A stretch of DNA of 6,539 bases, taken from Natrialbaceae archaeon. GTDB taxonomy: Archaea; Halobacteriota; Halobacteria; Halobacteriales; Natrialbaceae. Each line of letters opens with the position of its first letter. Within the stretch, counting starts at the first letter, position 1. The stretch is from positions 1-6,539 of the forward strand of contig PUKM01000020.1 in assembly GCA_003552325.1 (NCBI GenBank), in the 5' to 3' direction. Shown here piece by piece: positions 1 through 6,328 of this stretch. The notes under the pieces are model-generated. The model did not search any database. It had not been told where the DNA came from and worked only from the letters and a program-made list of their open reading frames with translations. Both the position numbers and the translations under genes were made by a program.

Positions 1-1149
1 CGGATCACCGACGTGTACGTCACCGCGCCAGTCGACCGGAACCCAATTCGCGTCGTCTGTGATGGAACGTCGATGACGACCAATCTCTCGCTCACGCGCG
101 CTGGTGGCGGGACACTCGCCTCGAGGATTCGTCGAACCAGCGGGCGGGCATTCTCTCGAGCGAGTCCGACCGTCGATGCCACCGTCGAACTGGCGAACGG
201 TGTCGGTGTCCGCGTGGCCGGCGTCGGCGAACCCGTCACCGACGGCGTCGCGTTCGCGTTTCGAGAGCGCGCAGACGATCGATTCACCCTCCCCGGCTTG
301 ATCGCAAACGGAACGATGACGGCGGCCGCCGCCGGCTTCCTCTCCGTTGCCATCGAGCGAAACGCCGCCACCCTCATCGCAGGGACTCGAGGTGCCGGTA
401 AGACGACGCTGCTCGGAACATTGCTGTATGAACTCCCACCATCGACACGCACGGTCGTCATCGAAGACACCCCGGAGCTACCAGTCGGGCCCCTGCAGCG
501 CGTCGGCCGAGACGTGCAAGCCCTGCGGACGGGGACCGACAACGGACCGGAGATCACGGCAGCAGACGCCCTCAGAACGGCCCTTCGACTCGGTGATGGT
601 GCACTGGTCGTCGGCGAAATACGAGGGAAAGAAGCACGTGTCCTCTACGAAGCCATGCGCGTCGGCGCGAACGCAAACGCCGTCCTCGGCACGATTCACG
701 GCGACGGTGCCGACGACGTGTACGAACGGGTCGTCTCTGACCTCGGGGTCGAACCCTCATCGTTCGGCGCGACCGATCTCGTGGTGACAACGCAGGCAGC
801 ACACATGGCCGACGGAAAACGACGGTACCTCGCTCGAGTCGAAGAGGTGTGTGGGCAGGGAGACGAGACGTGGTTCGAGCCGCTGTACACCTGCGTGGAC
901 AGCACGCAGGCGACCCCAACAGGCCGGGTCGACCGCGGCGAAAGCCGCTTGCTCGAGCGCCTCACGCGGCCGGGTGAAACCTACGCCGACATCCGAAGGG
1001 CACTCGAGCGCCGGTCACGACTGCTCGACGAATTGGCTGCCGACGGGCGGACCTCACCGGCCGATGTGGCCGCTGCCGCGGTCGAGCATCGACTCGAGGC
1101 GAATCCCACCGACGAAAGGGCAGTATCGGGTCTGGGGCCGGAGGGTTAA
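1..1149 (+). CDS. Type II/IV secretion-type ATPase (TadA/PilB/ArlI class), 5' end cut by window
   Basis: Cytoplasmic hexameric ATPase of the VirB11/PilT superfamily, expected to drive assembly or secretion through a type IV pilus-like machine. The reading frame is open from base 1 (ITDVYVTAPVDRNPIRV), which matches the N-terminal-domain signature of haloarchaeal family members, so the GTG at 13 is probably internal and the true N-terminus lies outside the window. Numbering from that GTG codon: Walker A GTRGAGKT at 124-131, Asp box VVIEDTPELP at 148-157, Walker B ALVVGEIRG at 197-205, His box GTIHGDG at 226-232. All nucleotide-binding motifs are intact, so it should be active. After the His box come about 145 residues, including an Arg/Glu-rich helical stretch (about 310-345). 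The stop is one base before the start of the T2SSF membrane protein gene, which indicates an operon. Whether it belongs with Tad, adhesive pili or archaella cannot be decided from this fragment; the neighbours favour a Tad/pilus-like paralog over a canonical archaellum locus. Confidence 0.93.
   Translation, partial: RITDVYVTAPVDRNPIRVVCDGTSMTTNLSLTRAGGGTLASRIRRTSGRAFSRASPTVDATVELANGVGVRVAGVGEPVTDGVAFAFRERADDRFTLPGLIANGTMTAAAAGFLSVAIERNAATLIAGTRGAGKTTLLGTLLYELPPSTRTVVIEDTPELPVGPLQRVGRDVQALRTGTDNGPEITAADALRTALRLGDGALVVGEIRGKEARVLYEAMRVGANANAVLGTIHGDGADDVYERVVSDLGVEPSSFGATDLVVTTQAAHMADGKRRYLARVEEVCGQGDETWFEPLYTCVDSTQATPTGRVDRGESRLLERLTRPGETYADIRRALERRSRLLDELAADGRTSPADVAAAAVEHRLEANPTDERAVSGLGPEG
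1140..1145 (+). promoter_or_regulatory. Shine-Dalgarno site GGAGGG for the T2SSF gene
   Basis: GGAGGG ends five bases before the GTG at 1151 and overlaps the last codons of the ATPase gene. It matches the haloarchaeal anti-Shine-Dalgarno sequence. It supports the GTG start and fits translation from a polycistronic message. Confidence 0.8.
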
Positions 1150-1150
1150 C

Positions 1151-2863
1151 GTGCGCCTCGAGCCTGCAGTCCGGTTTCTGGCTCGGCTGTACCCCTCCGA
1201 CGTGACCGTCAGCGACGACCTCGTCGACTCCCTTGCGTTCATCGAGAGCGACCTCGAGGGGGAGACGGTGGTCCGGGCCGGTTACGCCACTGGGATCGTT
1301 GCCCTTCTGCCGCTGTGTGGCCTCTTTCTCGCGCCCTTACCCCTGAGTGCTACCCTCGCGGTCATCCTCGCGACTGCACTGGGGCTAATCCACACCGTTC
1401 ACACCGCGCCGCAGATCGCCGCTGCAATCAGACGTACCGAAGCACTCGGAGAGACGCCAACGCTCATCGGCCGGGCCGTCCTCCGCATGCAGATCGAGCC
1501 GACGACCGAACGCGCCGTGCGGTTCGCTGCCGATACAGGTGAAGGTCCACTCGCCAAGAGCTTAGACGGTCACATCGAACGGGCGAATGGGACCCCACAG
1601 TCCGGCCTCATCGCCTTCGCTACGGAGTGGGTCGCCTGGTTTCCCGCACTCAGACGATCCGCCTACCTCCTCGAGACTGCCCAAGACGCACCTGACGGTG
1701 ATCGTGGACGGACGCTCGAGCGAGCCCTCGGTGCGATCCTGACCGGGACGCGCGACCAGATGGCCACCTTCACGAGTGCGATCAGAGGACCAGCGACAGG
1801 ACTGTACGCCTTTGGCGTGTTGCTGCCGCTCGCACTTGTGGCGCTCGTTCCGGCTGGGGCGATCGTCGGCTACGCCGTCAGCGTCTGGCCCTTCGTCTTC
1901 CTCTACAACCTGGTGTTGCCGGGGACACTCATCGCGGCGAGTATCTGGATGTTGAGCCGTCGCCCGGTTGCTTTTCCACCCCCGACGGTCACTCGAGACC
2001 ACCCTGACGTCCCGGAACGGTTGCCCCTCCGACTCACTTGGGGCGTCGCCGCCGCCGTCGTCGCCTTCGTCTTCACCGCACTGCTCGGCCCACGATATCT
2101 CGCCCCGATTGCCGCACTGGGAATGGGTCTCGGCGTCACGCTCATGGCGCTCTTTCATCCAATCGTGGCCGTTCGGAACCACGTTCGTGCCGTCGAAGCC
2201 CACCTCGTCGACGCGCTGTACCTGATTGGCAGGCAAGTCACGGAGGGCAGAGCCGTCGAATCGGCCGTCGCTCTCGCCGCCGATCGGGTGCCCGCCGAAA
2301 CCGGGGCTGTCTTCGCTACCGCTGCTGGCGTCGACCGGCGTCTCCACGTCGGTGTCGAAGCAGCGTTCATCGGGGAGTACGGCGCGCTGAGAGACGTCCC
2401 CAGTCCCCGGGCCCACAGCATGGCCAGACTGCTAGCGATCGCTGCTACTGAAGGCCAACCCGCAGGTCACGCCATCGTCTCGATGGCCGACCACCTCGAG
2501 GAACTGCAAGCCGTCGAACGCGAAACCCGTCGACAGCTCTCGATGGTCACGGACACCCTCGAGCACACTGCCTCCTTTTTCGCGCCGCTTATTGGCGGGT
2601 CGACGGTGGCACTGGCCGCATTGATGGCCGAACACGTGCTCGAGGGGGACGAGATGGCCGAAGCGATGGTTCCGGCAACCGATCTGGGAATCGTGATCGG
2701 TGTGTACGTCCTGACGCTGTGTCTGATCCTGACGCCGCTGTCGCTCGCGCTCCGCCACGGTCTCGACAGAGCGATGATCGGCTACTACGCCGGCCGTTCG
2801 CTCGTGTTCGCGACACCGATATACATCGCGACGGTCACCCTGATCGGCGTGTTCATTACGTGA
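1151..2863 (+). CDS. Type II secretion system F-domain membrane protein (TadB/TadC or PilC-like platform)
   Basis: Polytopic inner-membrane platform that pairs with the upstream secretion ATPase in type IV pilus, Tad and archaellum machines. The 570-residue protein starts at GTG 1151, chosen for its Shine-Dalgarno site; the frame is open further upstream, but only inside the ATPase gene. About nine hydrophobic segments are visible, near 44-62, 64-85, 216-239, 241-268, 296-315, 317-338, 477-493, 511-534 and 550-569. They frame two large cytoplasmic regions, about 86-215 and 339-476. Both contain a related stretch: LIGRAV at 105-110 followed by AV..AAD ending at 128, and LIGRQV at 358-363 followed by AV..AAD ending at 378. 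This internal duplication shows two T2SSF modules in one chain, corresponding to separate TadB and TadC in bacteria and to the long archaeal PilC/ArlJ type. No prepilin signal is present. It is likely co-transcribed with the ATPase gene (one-base gap). The exact machine it serves is unknown. Confidence 0.9.
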   Translation: MRLEPAVRFLARLYPSDVTVSDDLVDSLAFIESDLEGETVVRAGYATGIVALLPLCGLFLAPLPLSATLAVILATALGLIHTVHTAPQIAAAIRRTEALGETPTLIGRAVLRMQIEPTTERAVRFAADTGEGPLAKSLDGHIERANGTPQSGLIAFATEWVAWFPALRRSAYLLETAQDAPDGDRGRTLERALGAILTGTRDQMATFTSAIRGPATGLYAFGVLLPLALVALVPAGAIVGYAVSVWPFVFLYNLVLPGTLIAASIWMLSRRPVAFPPPTVTRDHPDVPERLPLRLTWGVAAAVVAFVFTALLGPRYLAPIAALGMGLGVTLMALFHPIVAVRNHVRAVEAHLVDALYLIGRQVTEGRAVESAVALAADRVPAETGAVFATAAGVDRRLHVGVEAAFIGEYGALRDVPSPRAHSMARLLAIAATEGQPAGHAIVSMADHLEELQAVERETRRQLSMVTDTLEHTASFFAPLIGGSTVALAALMAEHVLEGDEMAEAMVPATDLGIVIGVYVLTLCLILTPLSLALRHGLDRAMIGYYAGRSLVFATPIYIATVTLIGVFIT

Positions 2864-2895
2864 CCGGGTCGTTAGCCCCACAGACTGGATCATAG

Positions 2896-2910
2896 CGCCT
2901 CGCTCAGGCG
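2896..2910. repeat. Short inverted repeat after the T2SSF gene (possible hairpin)
   Basis: CGCCT and AGGCG are separated by CGCTC, giving a 5-bp stem 33 bases after the stop codon at 2863. No T-rich run follows, so it is not a convincing archaeal terminator. It may stabilise the 3' end of the ATPase-T2SSF message, or it may be chance in GC-rich DNA. Confidence 0.25.
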
Positions 2911-2939
2911 GTGCGGAGAACGCGAGAGGAATAGATGGT

Positions 2940-2954
2940 GACCGCAGAGCGGTC
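2940..2954. promoter_or_regulatory. Palindrome GACCGC-AGA-GCGGTC before a TATA box (candidate operator)
   Basis: A perfect 6-bp inverted repeat with a 3-base spacer, centred at 2947. It lies about 43 bases before the ATG at 2990 and ends five bases before the TATA box. Archaeal activators commonly bind just upstream of BRE/TATA, so this is a candidate regulator site for the gene at 2990. A hairpin ending the upstream transcript is an alternative, though no T-run follows. Confidence 0.4.
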
Positions 2955-2959
2955 GTGGG

Positions 2960-2968
2960 TTTATATAC
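2960..2968 (+). promoter_or_regulatory. TATA box of the gene at 2990 (leaderless promoter)
   Basis: TTTATATAC stands out in GC-rich surroundings. Its centre is about 26-27 bases before the ATG at 2990, so transcription should start at or within a base or two of the start codon, giving a leaderless mRNA as is usual in haloarchaea. No Shine-Dalgarno sequence is present before this ATG, which agrees. The gene can therefore be transcribed independently of the ATPase-T2SSF operon. Confidence 0.75.
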
Positions 2969-2989
2969 AATCGGGCGGCGACCCTGGCT

Positions 2990-3583
2990 ATGGAACTCGA
3001 GGCACCCGCCGATGGCTGGTACGTCTGGGTCGCCGTTTCCCTCGTGAGTCTCGCAATCCTCGGATTGGTGTTCACGCTACCGAGTGGCCCACCGCCCGAC
3101 GCGACGACAGGTGCAAACACCATCGACGACGTCGCTGGGAGCCCGTACGAAGCGACGGGGACGTTCACACACGACGGTGCCGAACTCCGACTGTCGGCCA
3201 CACAACTCTCACTCAGGGGCGACCACGGCACCGATCACGCGCCACTCAGCTACGGCCCCGTCGTCCCGGTCGCCGGCGATCCATCCCTCGAACGAGTCGT
3301 CCACGGGGCATCCTATCAGGACGAGTTCGGTGACGGGGTCGCCCCGAGCAGTTTTGCGTTCCTCGAGGCGGTCGACGACGCGGCCGTTTCCGATGATGGT
3401 GAGTGGCACGGTTCGTCAGGAGCGGTGACGGTCAGACAGGTTCGGCTCACCTCAGGTGGAGCCGACCTCATTGAATACGTTCCGGGCGAGGGTCATCGAG
3501 CGATTACAGCGTACTGGGACGGAGTCAGATACGACAGCACGGCTGGAGAGTTCTACGTTGTGCTCGTGGCGGATGGTGGGTGA
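2990..3583 (+). CDS. Uncharacterised membrane-anchored haloarchaeal protein
   Basis: I cannot assign a function. The 197-residue protein has a short N-terminus (MELEAPADGW), one hydrophobic segment at about 10-29 (YVWVAVSLVSLAILGLVF core) and a linker with PSGPPPDA. The remaining ~160-residue polar domain is rich in Asp, Gly, Val and Ser and probably mostly beta-strand; it is likely outside the membrane. Residues before the hydrophobic segment (DGWY) do not fit the archaeal class III prepilin cleavage motif, and no lipobox cysteine is present. A classical pilin is therefore not supported, although the layout of a short cytoplasmic tail, one helix and a beta-rich head resembles pseudopilins. 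The start is fixed by the TATA box 27 bases upstream. Its place between the assembly-platform gene and the MinD-KaiC gene suggests an accessory or minor structural part of the same machine. From unverified memory it resembles a haloarchaeal family listed as DUF7283. The TGA stop overlaps a GTG in the next gene's frame. Confidence 0.8.
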   Translation: MELEAPADGWYVWVAVSLVSLAILGLVFTLPSGPPPDATTGANTIDDVAGSPYEATGTFTHDGAELRLSATQLSLRGDHGTDHAPLSYGPVVPVAGDPSLERVVHGASYQDEFGDGVAPSSFAFLEAVDDAAVSDDGEWHGSSGAVTVRQVRLTSGGADLIEYVPGEGHRAITAYWDGVRYDSTAGEFYVVLVADGG

Positions 3584-3606
3584 GCGAGTTCCTGGTCGGC
3601 TCCGGG

Positions 3607-3615
3607 TTCAAATAC
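3607..3615 (+). promoter_or_regulatory. TATA-like box TTCAAATAC for the MinD-KaiC gene
   Basis: This AT-rich element follows CCGGG and is centred about 26 bases before the ATG at 3637, the spacing expected for a leaderless transcript. It lies just after the stop codon of the preceding gene. It supports ATG 3637 as the start and a separate transcription unit for this gene. Confidence 0.6.
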
Positions 3616-3636
3616 TATCGAGGGGCCAGCGGGGGT

Positions 3637-5064
3637 ATGCAGACGATTGCACTTGCCGGCGCGAAGGGGGGTTGCGGGAAGACCACGGCAACCCTCGGCA
3701 TCGCCGAGGCTATCGGTCGAACGGGGACGACGACGCTGGCGGTCGACGCGGATAGACAGCTCCCGAACCTACACGTCATGGGTGGCTGTGACCGGACGCC
3801 GACGGTGGGCGATGTGCCGGCATCCGGAGCAGGTCCAGCCCAAGAACGAATCGAAACGGTGGCCCATCGGAGTCCGCGTGTCGACACCACAGGGTTGATC
3901 ACCGCAGCGCCGCCGGATGCGGAGGTCGCACTCGAGCACGCCCTCGAGCGGCTGTCGATGCCCGGCGTTCCGATATTCGTCGACTGTCCCTCCGGTGCTG
4001 GTCCGGACCTGCTCGAGCCCCTCTCTGGGGCAGACGGCGTCATCGTCGTCACCACGGCGAGCGACCGGAGTCTCGTTGCGGCGGAAACGACCGTCGACAT
4101 CGCGGGTCGGCTCGGCGTCCCAGTGCTCGGTGTGGTCTGTACCCGATGTGCGGAGCCACCGGAAACGATCGAGCAACGACTCGAGGTTCCCCTACTCGGT
4201 GGGGTTCCCGAGCAAGAGGACCCCCTCACTGACGAGGAGGCAGTCGCTGCGTTCGACGACATCGCCGCTCGAATCGAACCCCACGTTCGCGCCCCGATCG
4301 AGGACACCGGACGGCTGTCGACTGGCTTTCGGACGCTCGACAGTACCTTCGGCGGCGGCCTCCCACCGGGCACGACAGTGCTCCTCGAGGCACCGGCTGC
4401 CAGCCAGATTGGACACGTCATCGCCGGCATGACCGCCCCGCGTGGCACCCTATATCTCACCACCGAGGGCAGTGAACGCGCGGTCACACGAACGCTCGAG
4501 GCGACGCCACTCGAGACGGGAACGCCGACGGTCCGTTCGGTACCGGCAGTGGACGGAGACTCCACAGTCGAAAACGCGGGTAAGAACGTCCCGTCAGAAA
4601 CGGTGTATGCCACCGAAGCCATCGAACGAGCAACGACCCTGCTGGAGAAACTGCCGAACGGTGCGACGTTCATCCTCGACAGTCTCGATGCCCTCGAGGA
4701 CGCACCGACGGCAACCTATCGGTCCTTCCTCAGGACAGTGCGGACGAGGATTGCCGAGACCGACGGGGTTGCGTTCCTCTACGGTGCGCCACCGGTGACA
4801 CCAGAACGGAGCCAGGCACGCGAGGTTGCCAGACGGATCAGTGACGTGGTTCTCGCGGTCGAAGAACGGCCAGAACGTAATCAGGAATTACCCGTGGGTT
4901 GGAACGCCGACCACTCGGTGACCTGCTCGAAGTGTTCGTTCGACCCGCACGTGCGTGGCTCTCACCACCTCTCGACAGTGGTAGGGGAGACCGATATCGG
5001 CGACTCGAGCACGCCACTCGAGATGATCGACAGCACGACAGCGGATCCTACGCCGAGGACGTGA
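3637..5064 (+). CDS. MinD/ParA-KaiC two-domain P-loop protein
   Basis: This 475-residue protein joins two P-loop NTPase modules. The N-terminal MinD/ParA domain (about 1-220) has the deviant Walker A KGGCGKTT at 10-17 with signature lysine 10 and catalytic-loop lysine 15. It also has DADRQLPNL at 37-45 (switch I region) and FVDCPSGAG at 114-122 (Walker B/switch II); it should bind and hydrolyse ATP and dimerise. The C-terminal domain (about 225-415) has the KaiC/RecA entry signature STG..TLDS.FGGGLPPGTTVLL at 228-250. However, the following P-loop reads EAPAASQIGH instead of GxPGSGKT, so its lysine is lost; a Walker B-like strand FILDSLDAL remains at 345-353. The tail carries C430-x-x-C433 followed by several histidines. 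Start ATG 3637 is preferred over GTG 3580 because MinD P-loops sit right at the N-terminus and a TATA box fits. The context suggests positioning or regulation of the linked pilus-like machine, like TadZ/CpaE or MinD4 combined with an ArlH-like part (inference). From unverified memory, possibly listed as DUF7125. The 3' end overlaps pgk by 17 bp. Confidence 0.88.
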   Translation: MQTIALAGAKGGCGKTTATLGIAEAIGRTGTTTLAVDADRQLPNLHVMGGCDRTPTVGDVPASGAGPAQERIETVAHRSPRVDTTGLITAAPPDAEVALEHALERLSMPGVPIFVDCPSGAGPDLLEPLSGADGVIVVTTASDRSLVAAETTVDIAGRLGVPVLGVVCTRCAEPPETIEQRLEVPLLGGVPEQEDPLTDEEAVAAFDDIAARIEPHVRAPIEDTGRLSTGFRTLDSTFGGGLPPGTTVLLEAPAASQIGHVIAGMTAPRGTLYLTTEGSERAVTRTLEATPLETGTPTVRSVPAVDGDSTVENAGKNVPSETVYATEAIERATTLLEKLPNGATFILDSLDALEDAPTATYRSFLRTVRTRIAETDGVAFLYGAPPVTPERSQAREVARRISDVVLAVEERPERNQELPVGWNADHSVTCSKCSFDPHVRGSHHLSTVVGETDIGDSSTPLEMIDSTTADPTPRT

Positions 5065-6253
5065 GCGCGTCGATCGCAACCAGTGAGTCCCCGGTGAGCG
5101 CTCTGACGTAGGCCCCGCCAGCGATCGACACGTGGCCGAAGTCGGCTTCGTCGAGGCCGTAGAGCCCGATCGCTCGAGAGGTGTCGCCACCGCCGACGAC
5201 CGAGAAGCAGTCGGTGTCAGCGATTGCCTCGAGGACGGTCACGGTGCCGTGGGCAAAGCGTTCGTCCTCGAAGACGCCGAGTGCGCCTTTCACGAAGACG
5301 GCGTCCGACTCACGAACGAGGTCACCGTACGCGTCGGCTGTCTCAGAGCCAACGTCGAGGTACGACGTGTCCTTCTCGATACCTTCGACGTCGGTTTCGG
5401 CCCGGCCGCCGTCGTCGCCCTCACAGGCCAGGTCCGTGGCGAGGTGTAAGCGGTCGCCATACTCCTCGAGGACTGATTCGATCGTGTCGGCGTGGTCGTC
5501 CCACTGGTGGTCGAAAAACTCGGTGCCGTCGACGTCGTAGCCAACGTCGTGGCCGGCCGCCCGGAGGAACAGTTCGCCGACGATGCCGCCGAGGCAGAAG
5601 CGGTCGACGGTGTCGTCGACCTGTTCGATGACCGGGATCAGGTCCTCCGCTTTGGTGCCCCCGAGGACCATCGTCACCGGGCCGTCGAATTCGCGGTCCT
5701 GAATCGCGGAGTTCGCGGTGTATTCGGCCGCCATGACGGGGCCTGCGTACGCCTCGAGGACGAGCGGGAAGCCGACGAGCGAGGCGTGGGCGCGGTGAGC
5801 TGCCGAGTAGGCATCGTTGACGTAGGCGTCGACGTGTGGTGAGAGCGTCTGGACGAACTCACTTTCGGCGTGTTCCGCTGGCGGTTTCTCCGGGAGCTCA
5901 TCATCACACATTCGGACGTTCTCGAGGAGGAGGACCTCACCCGACTCGAGGCTGTCGACGGCCTCGAGAGCGTCCTCGCCGTAGGTATCTGGCACGAACT
6001 GCACGGATTGATCGAGGTGCCCTTCCAGAACCTCGGCGTGACTCTCGAGGGAGATGAACGAGTCACCACCGGGTCGGCCTTGGTGAGCGAGGACGACGAT
6101 GGCGTGATCGTCCGCGAGGAGTTGTCGGATCGAGTCGGCGTGGCGTTCGAACCGGCGGTTATCCTGGGCGATGCCATCTTCGACGGGGGCGTTGATGTCG
6201 ACGCGGACGAGCAGGCGTTGACCGGGTTCGAGGTCACTGCAGGTGTTGAACAT
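5048..6253 (-). CDS. pgk: Phosphoglycerate kinase
   Basis: Cytoplasmic enzyme that interconverts 1,3-bisphosphoglycerate + ADP and 3-phosphoglycerate + ATP, in lower glycolysis and gluconeogenesis. The 401-residue length is normal for the family. Visible motifs: RVDINAP at 17-23, DNRRFERH at 31-38, AHQGRPGG at 56-63 (substrate-binding His/Arg), LLENVR at 109-114, NDAYSAAHRAHAS at 146-158, GGTKAEDLI at 198-206 (nucleotide site; GGAKVxDKI in most PGKs), KGALGVFED at 322-330 and GGGDTSRA at 354-361. AGGAYVRALTG at 378-388 replaces the usual glycine-rich GGGASLE.L.G. Both lobes are complete, so the enzyme should be active. The protein is highly acidic, with four lysines, typical of salt-adapted proteins. 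ATG 6253 is chosen over the upstream start at 6349 because the homologous N-terminus MFNT..DL..GQR begins here and a TATA box lies about 28 bases upstream. No gapB or other glycolytic gene is adjacent in this window. Confidence 0.97.
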   Translation of the reverse strand: MFNTCSDLEPGQRLLVRVDINAPVEDGIAQDNRRFERHADSIRQLLADDHAIVVLAHQGRPGGDSFISLESHAEVLEGHLDQSVQFVPDTYGEDALEAVDSLESGEVLLLENVRMCDDELPEKPPAEHAESEFVQTLSPHVDAYVNDAYSAAHRAHASLVGFPLVLEAYAGPVMAAEYTANSAIQDREFDGPVTMVLGGTKAEDLIPVIEQVDDTVDRFCLGGIVGELFLRAAGHDVGYDVDGTEFFDHQWDDHADTIESVLEEYGDRLHLATDLACEGDDGGRAETDVEGIEKDTSYLDVGSETADAYGDLVRESDAVFVKGALGVFEDERFAHGTVTVLEAIADTDCFSVVGGGDTSRAIGLYGLDEADFGHVSIAGGAYVRALTGDSLVAIDALTSSA

Positions 6254-6276
6254 ACGTAGACAGGGGCGACGTGACG

Positions 6277-6284
6277 GCATAAAA
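6277..6284 (-). promoter_or_regulatory. TATA box of pgk
   Basis: On the minus strand this reads TTTTATGC, centred about 28 bases before the pgk ATG at 6253. That predicts a leaderless transcript. No Shine-Dalgarno sequence precedes the ATG. Confidence 0.7.
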
Positions 6285-6286
6285 CG

Positions 6287-6308
6287 GCAGGATCGCGTCG
6301 TATCCTGC
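6287..6308. promoter_or_regulatory. Inverted repeat GCAGGAT-N8-ATCCTGC upstream of pgk TATA (candidate regulator site)
   Basis: Two perfect 7-bp arms (6287-6293 and 6302-6308) are separated by CGCGTCGT. The repeat starts three bases beyond the pgk TATA box, covering about 34 to 55 bases before the pgk start, a classic position for an archaeal activator or for a repressor blocking BRE/TATA. About two helical turns with palindromic symmetry suits a dimeric winged-helix regulator. It does not match the TACT-N7/8-GAGTA motif that I recall for the haloarchaeal sugar regulator TrmB. It also lies 55-76 bases before the divergent gene and could serve both. Confidence 0.5.
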
Positions 6309-6328
6309 GAGAGAGACAACCCACAACG

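Noticed and set aside
851..1150. Upstream extension of the T2SSF reading frame by 100 codons
   Set aside because: The extension lies inside the ATPase gene and reads Arg/Ser-rich out-of-frame sequence. The GTG at 1151 has a proper Shine-Dalgarno site.
1562..2416. 284-residue open frame on the minus strand opposite the T2SSF gene
   Set aside because: It is low in hydrophobic residues with Gly/Arg/Asp/Glu runs and no motif, and is fully covered by a clear membrane-protein gene on the other strand.
2935..3333. 132-residue frame on + starting before the TATA box of the anchor-protein gene
   Set aside because: It is an Arg-rich translation overlapping most of the real gene in another frame, with no start signals.
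3615..4673. 352-residue open frame on the minus strand opposite the MinD-KaiC gene
   Set aside because: Its translation is Ser/Arg/Pro-rich and basic, unlike haloarchaeal proteins. Long antisense frames are expected opposite genes with GC-rich third positions.
5132..5449. Plus-strand frames opposite pgk, the most protein-like being 5132-5449
   Set aside because: They look acidic only because they mirror the codon pattern of pgk. There is no promoter or Shine-Dalgarno site, and the PGK match on the minus strand is decisive.
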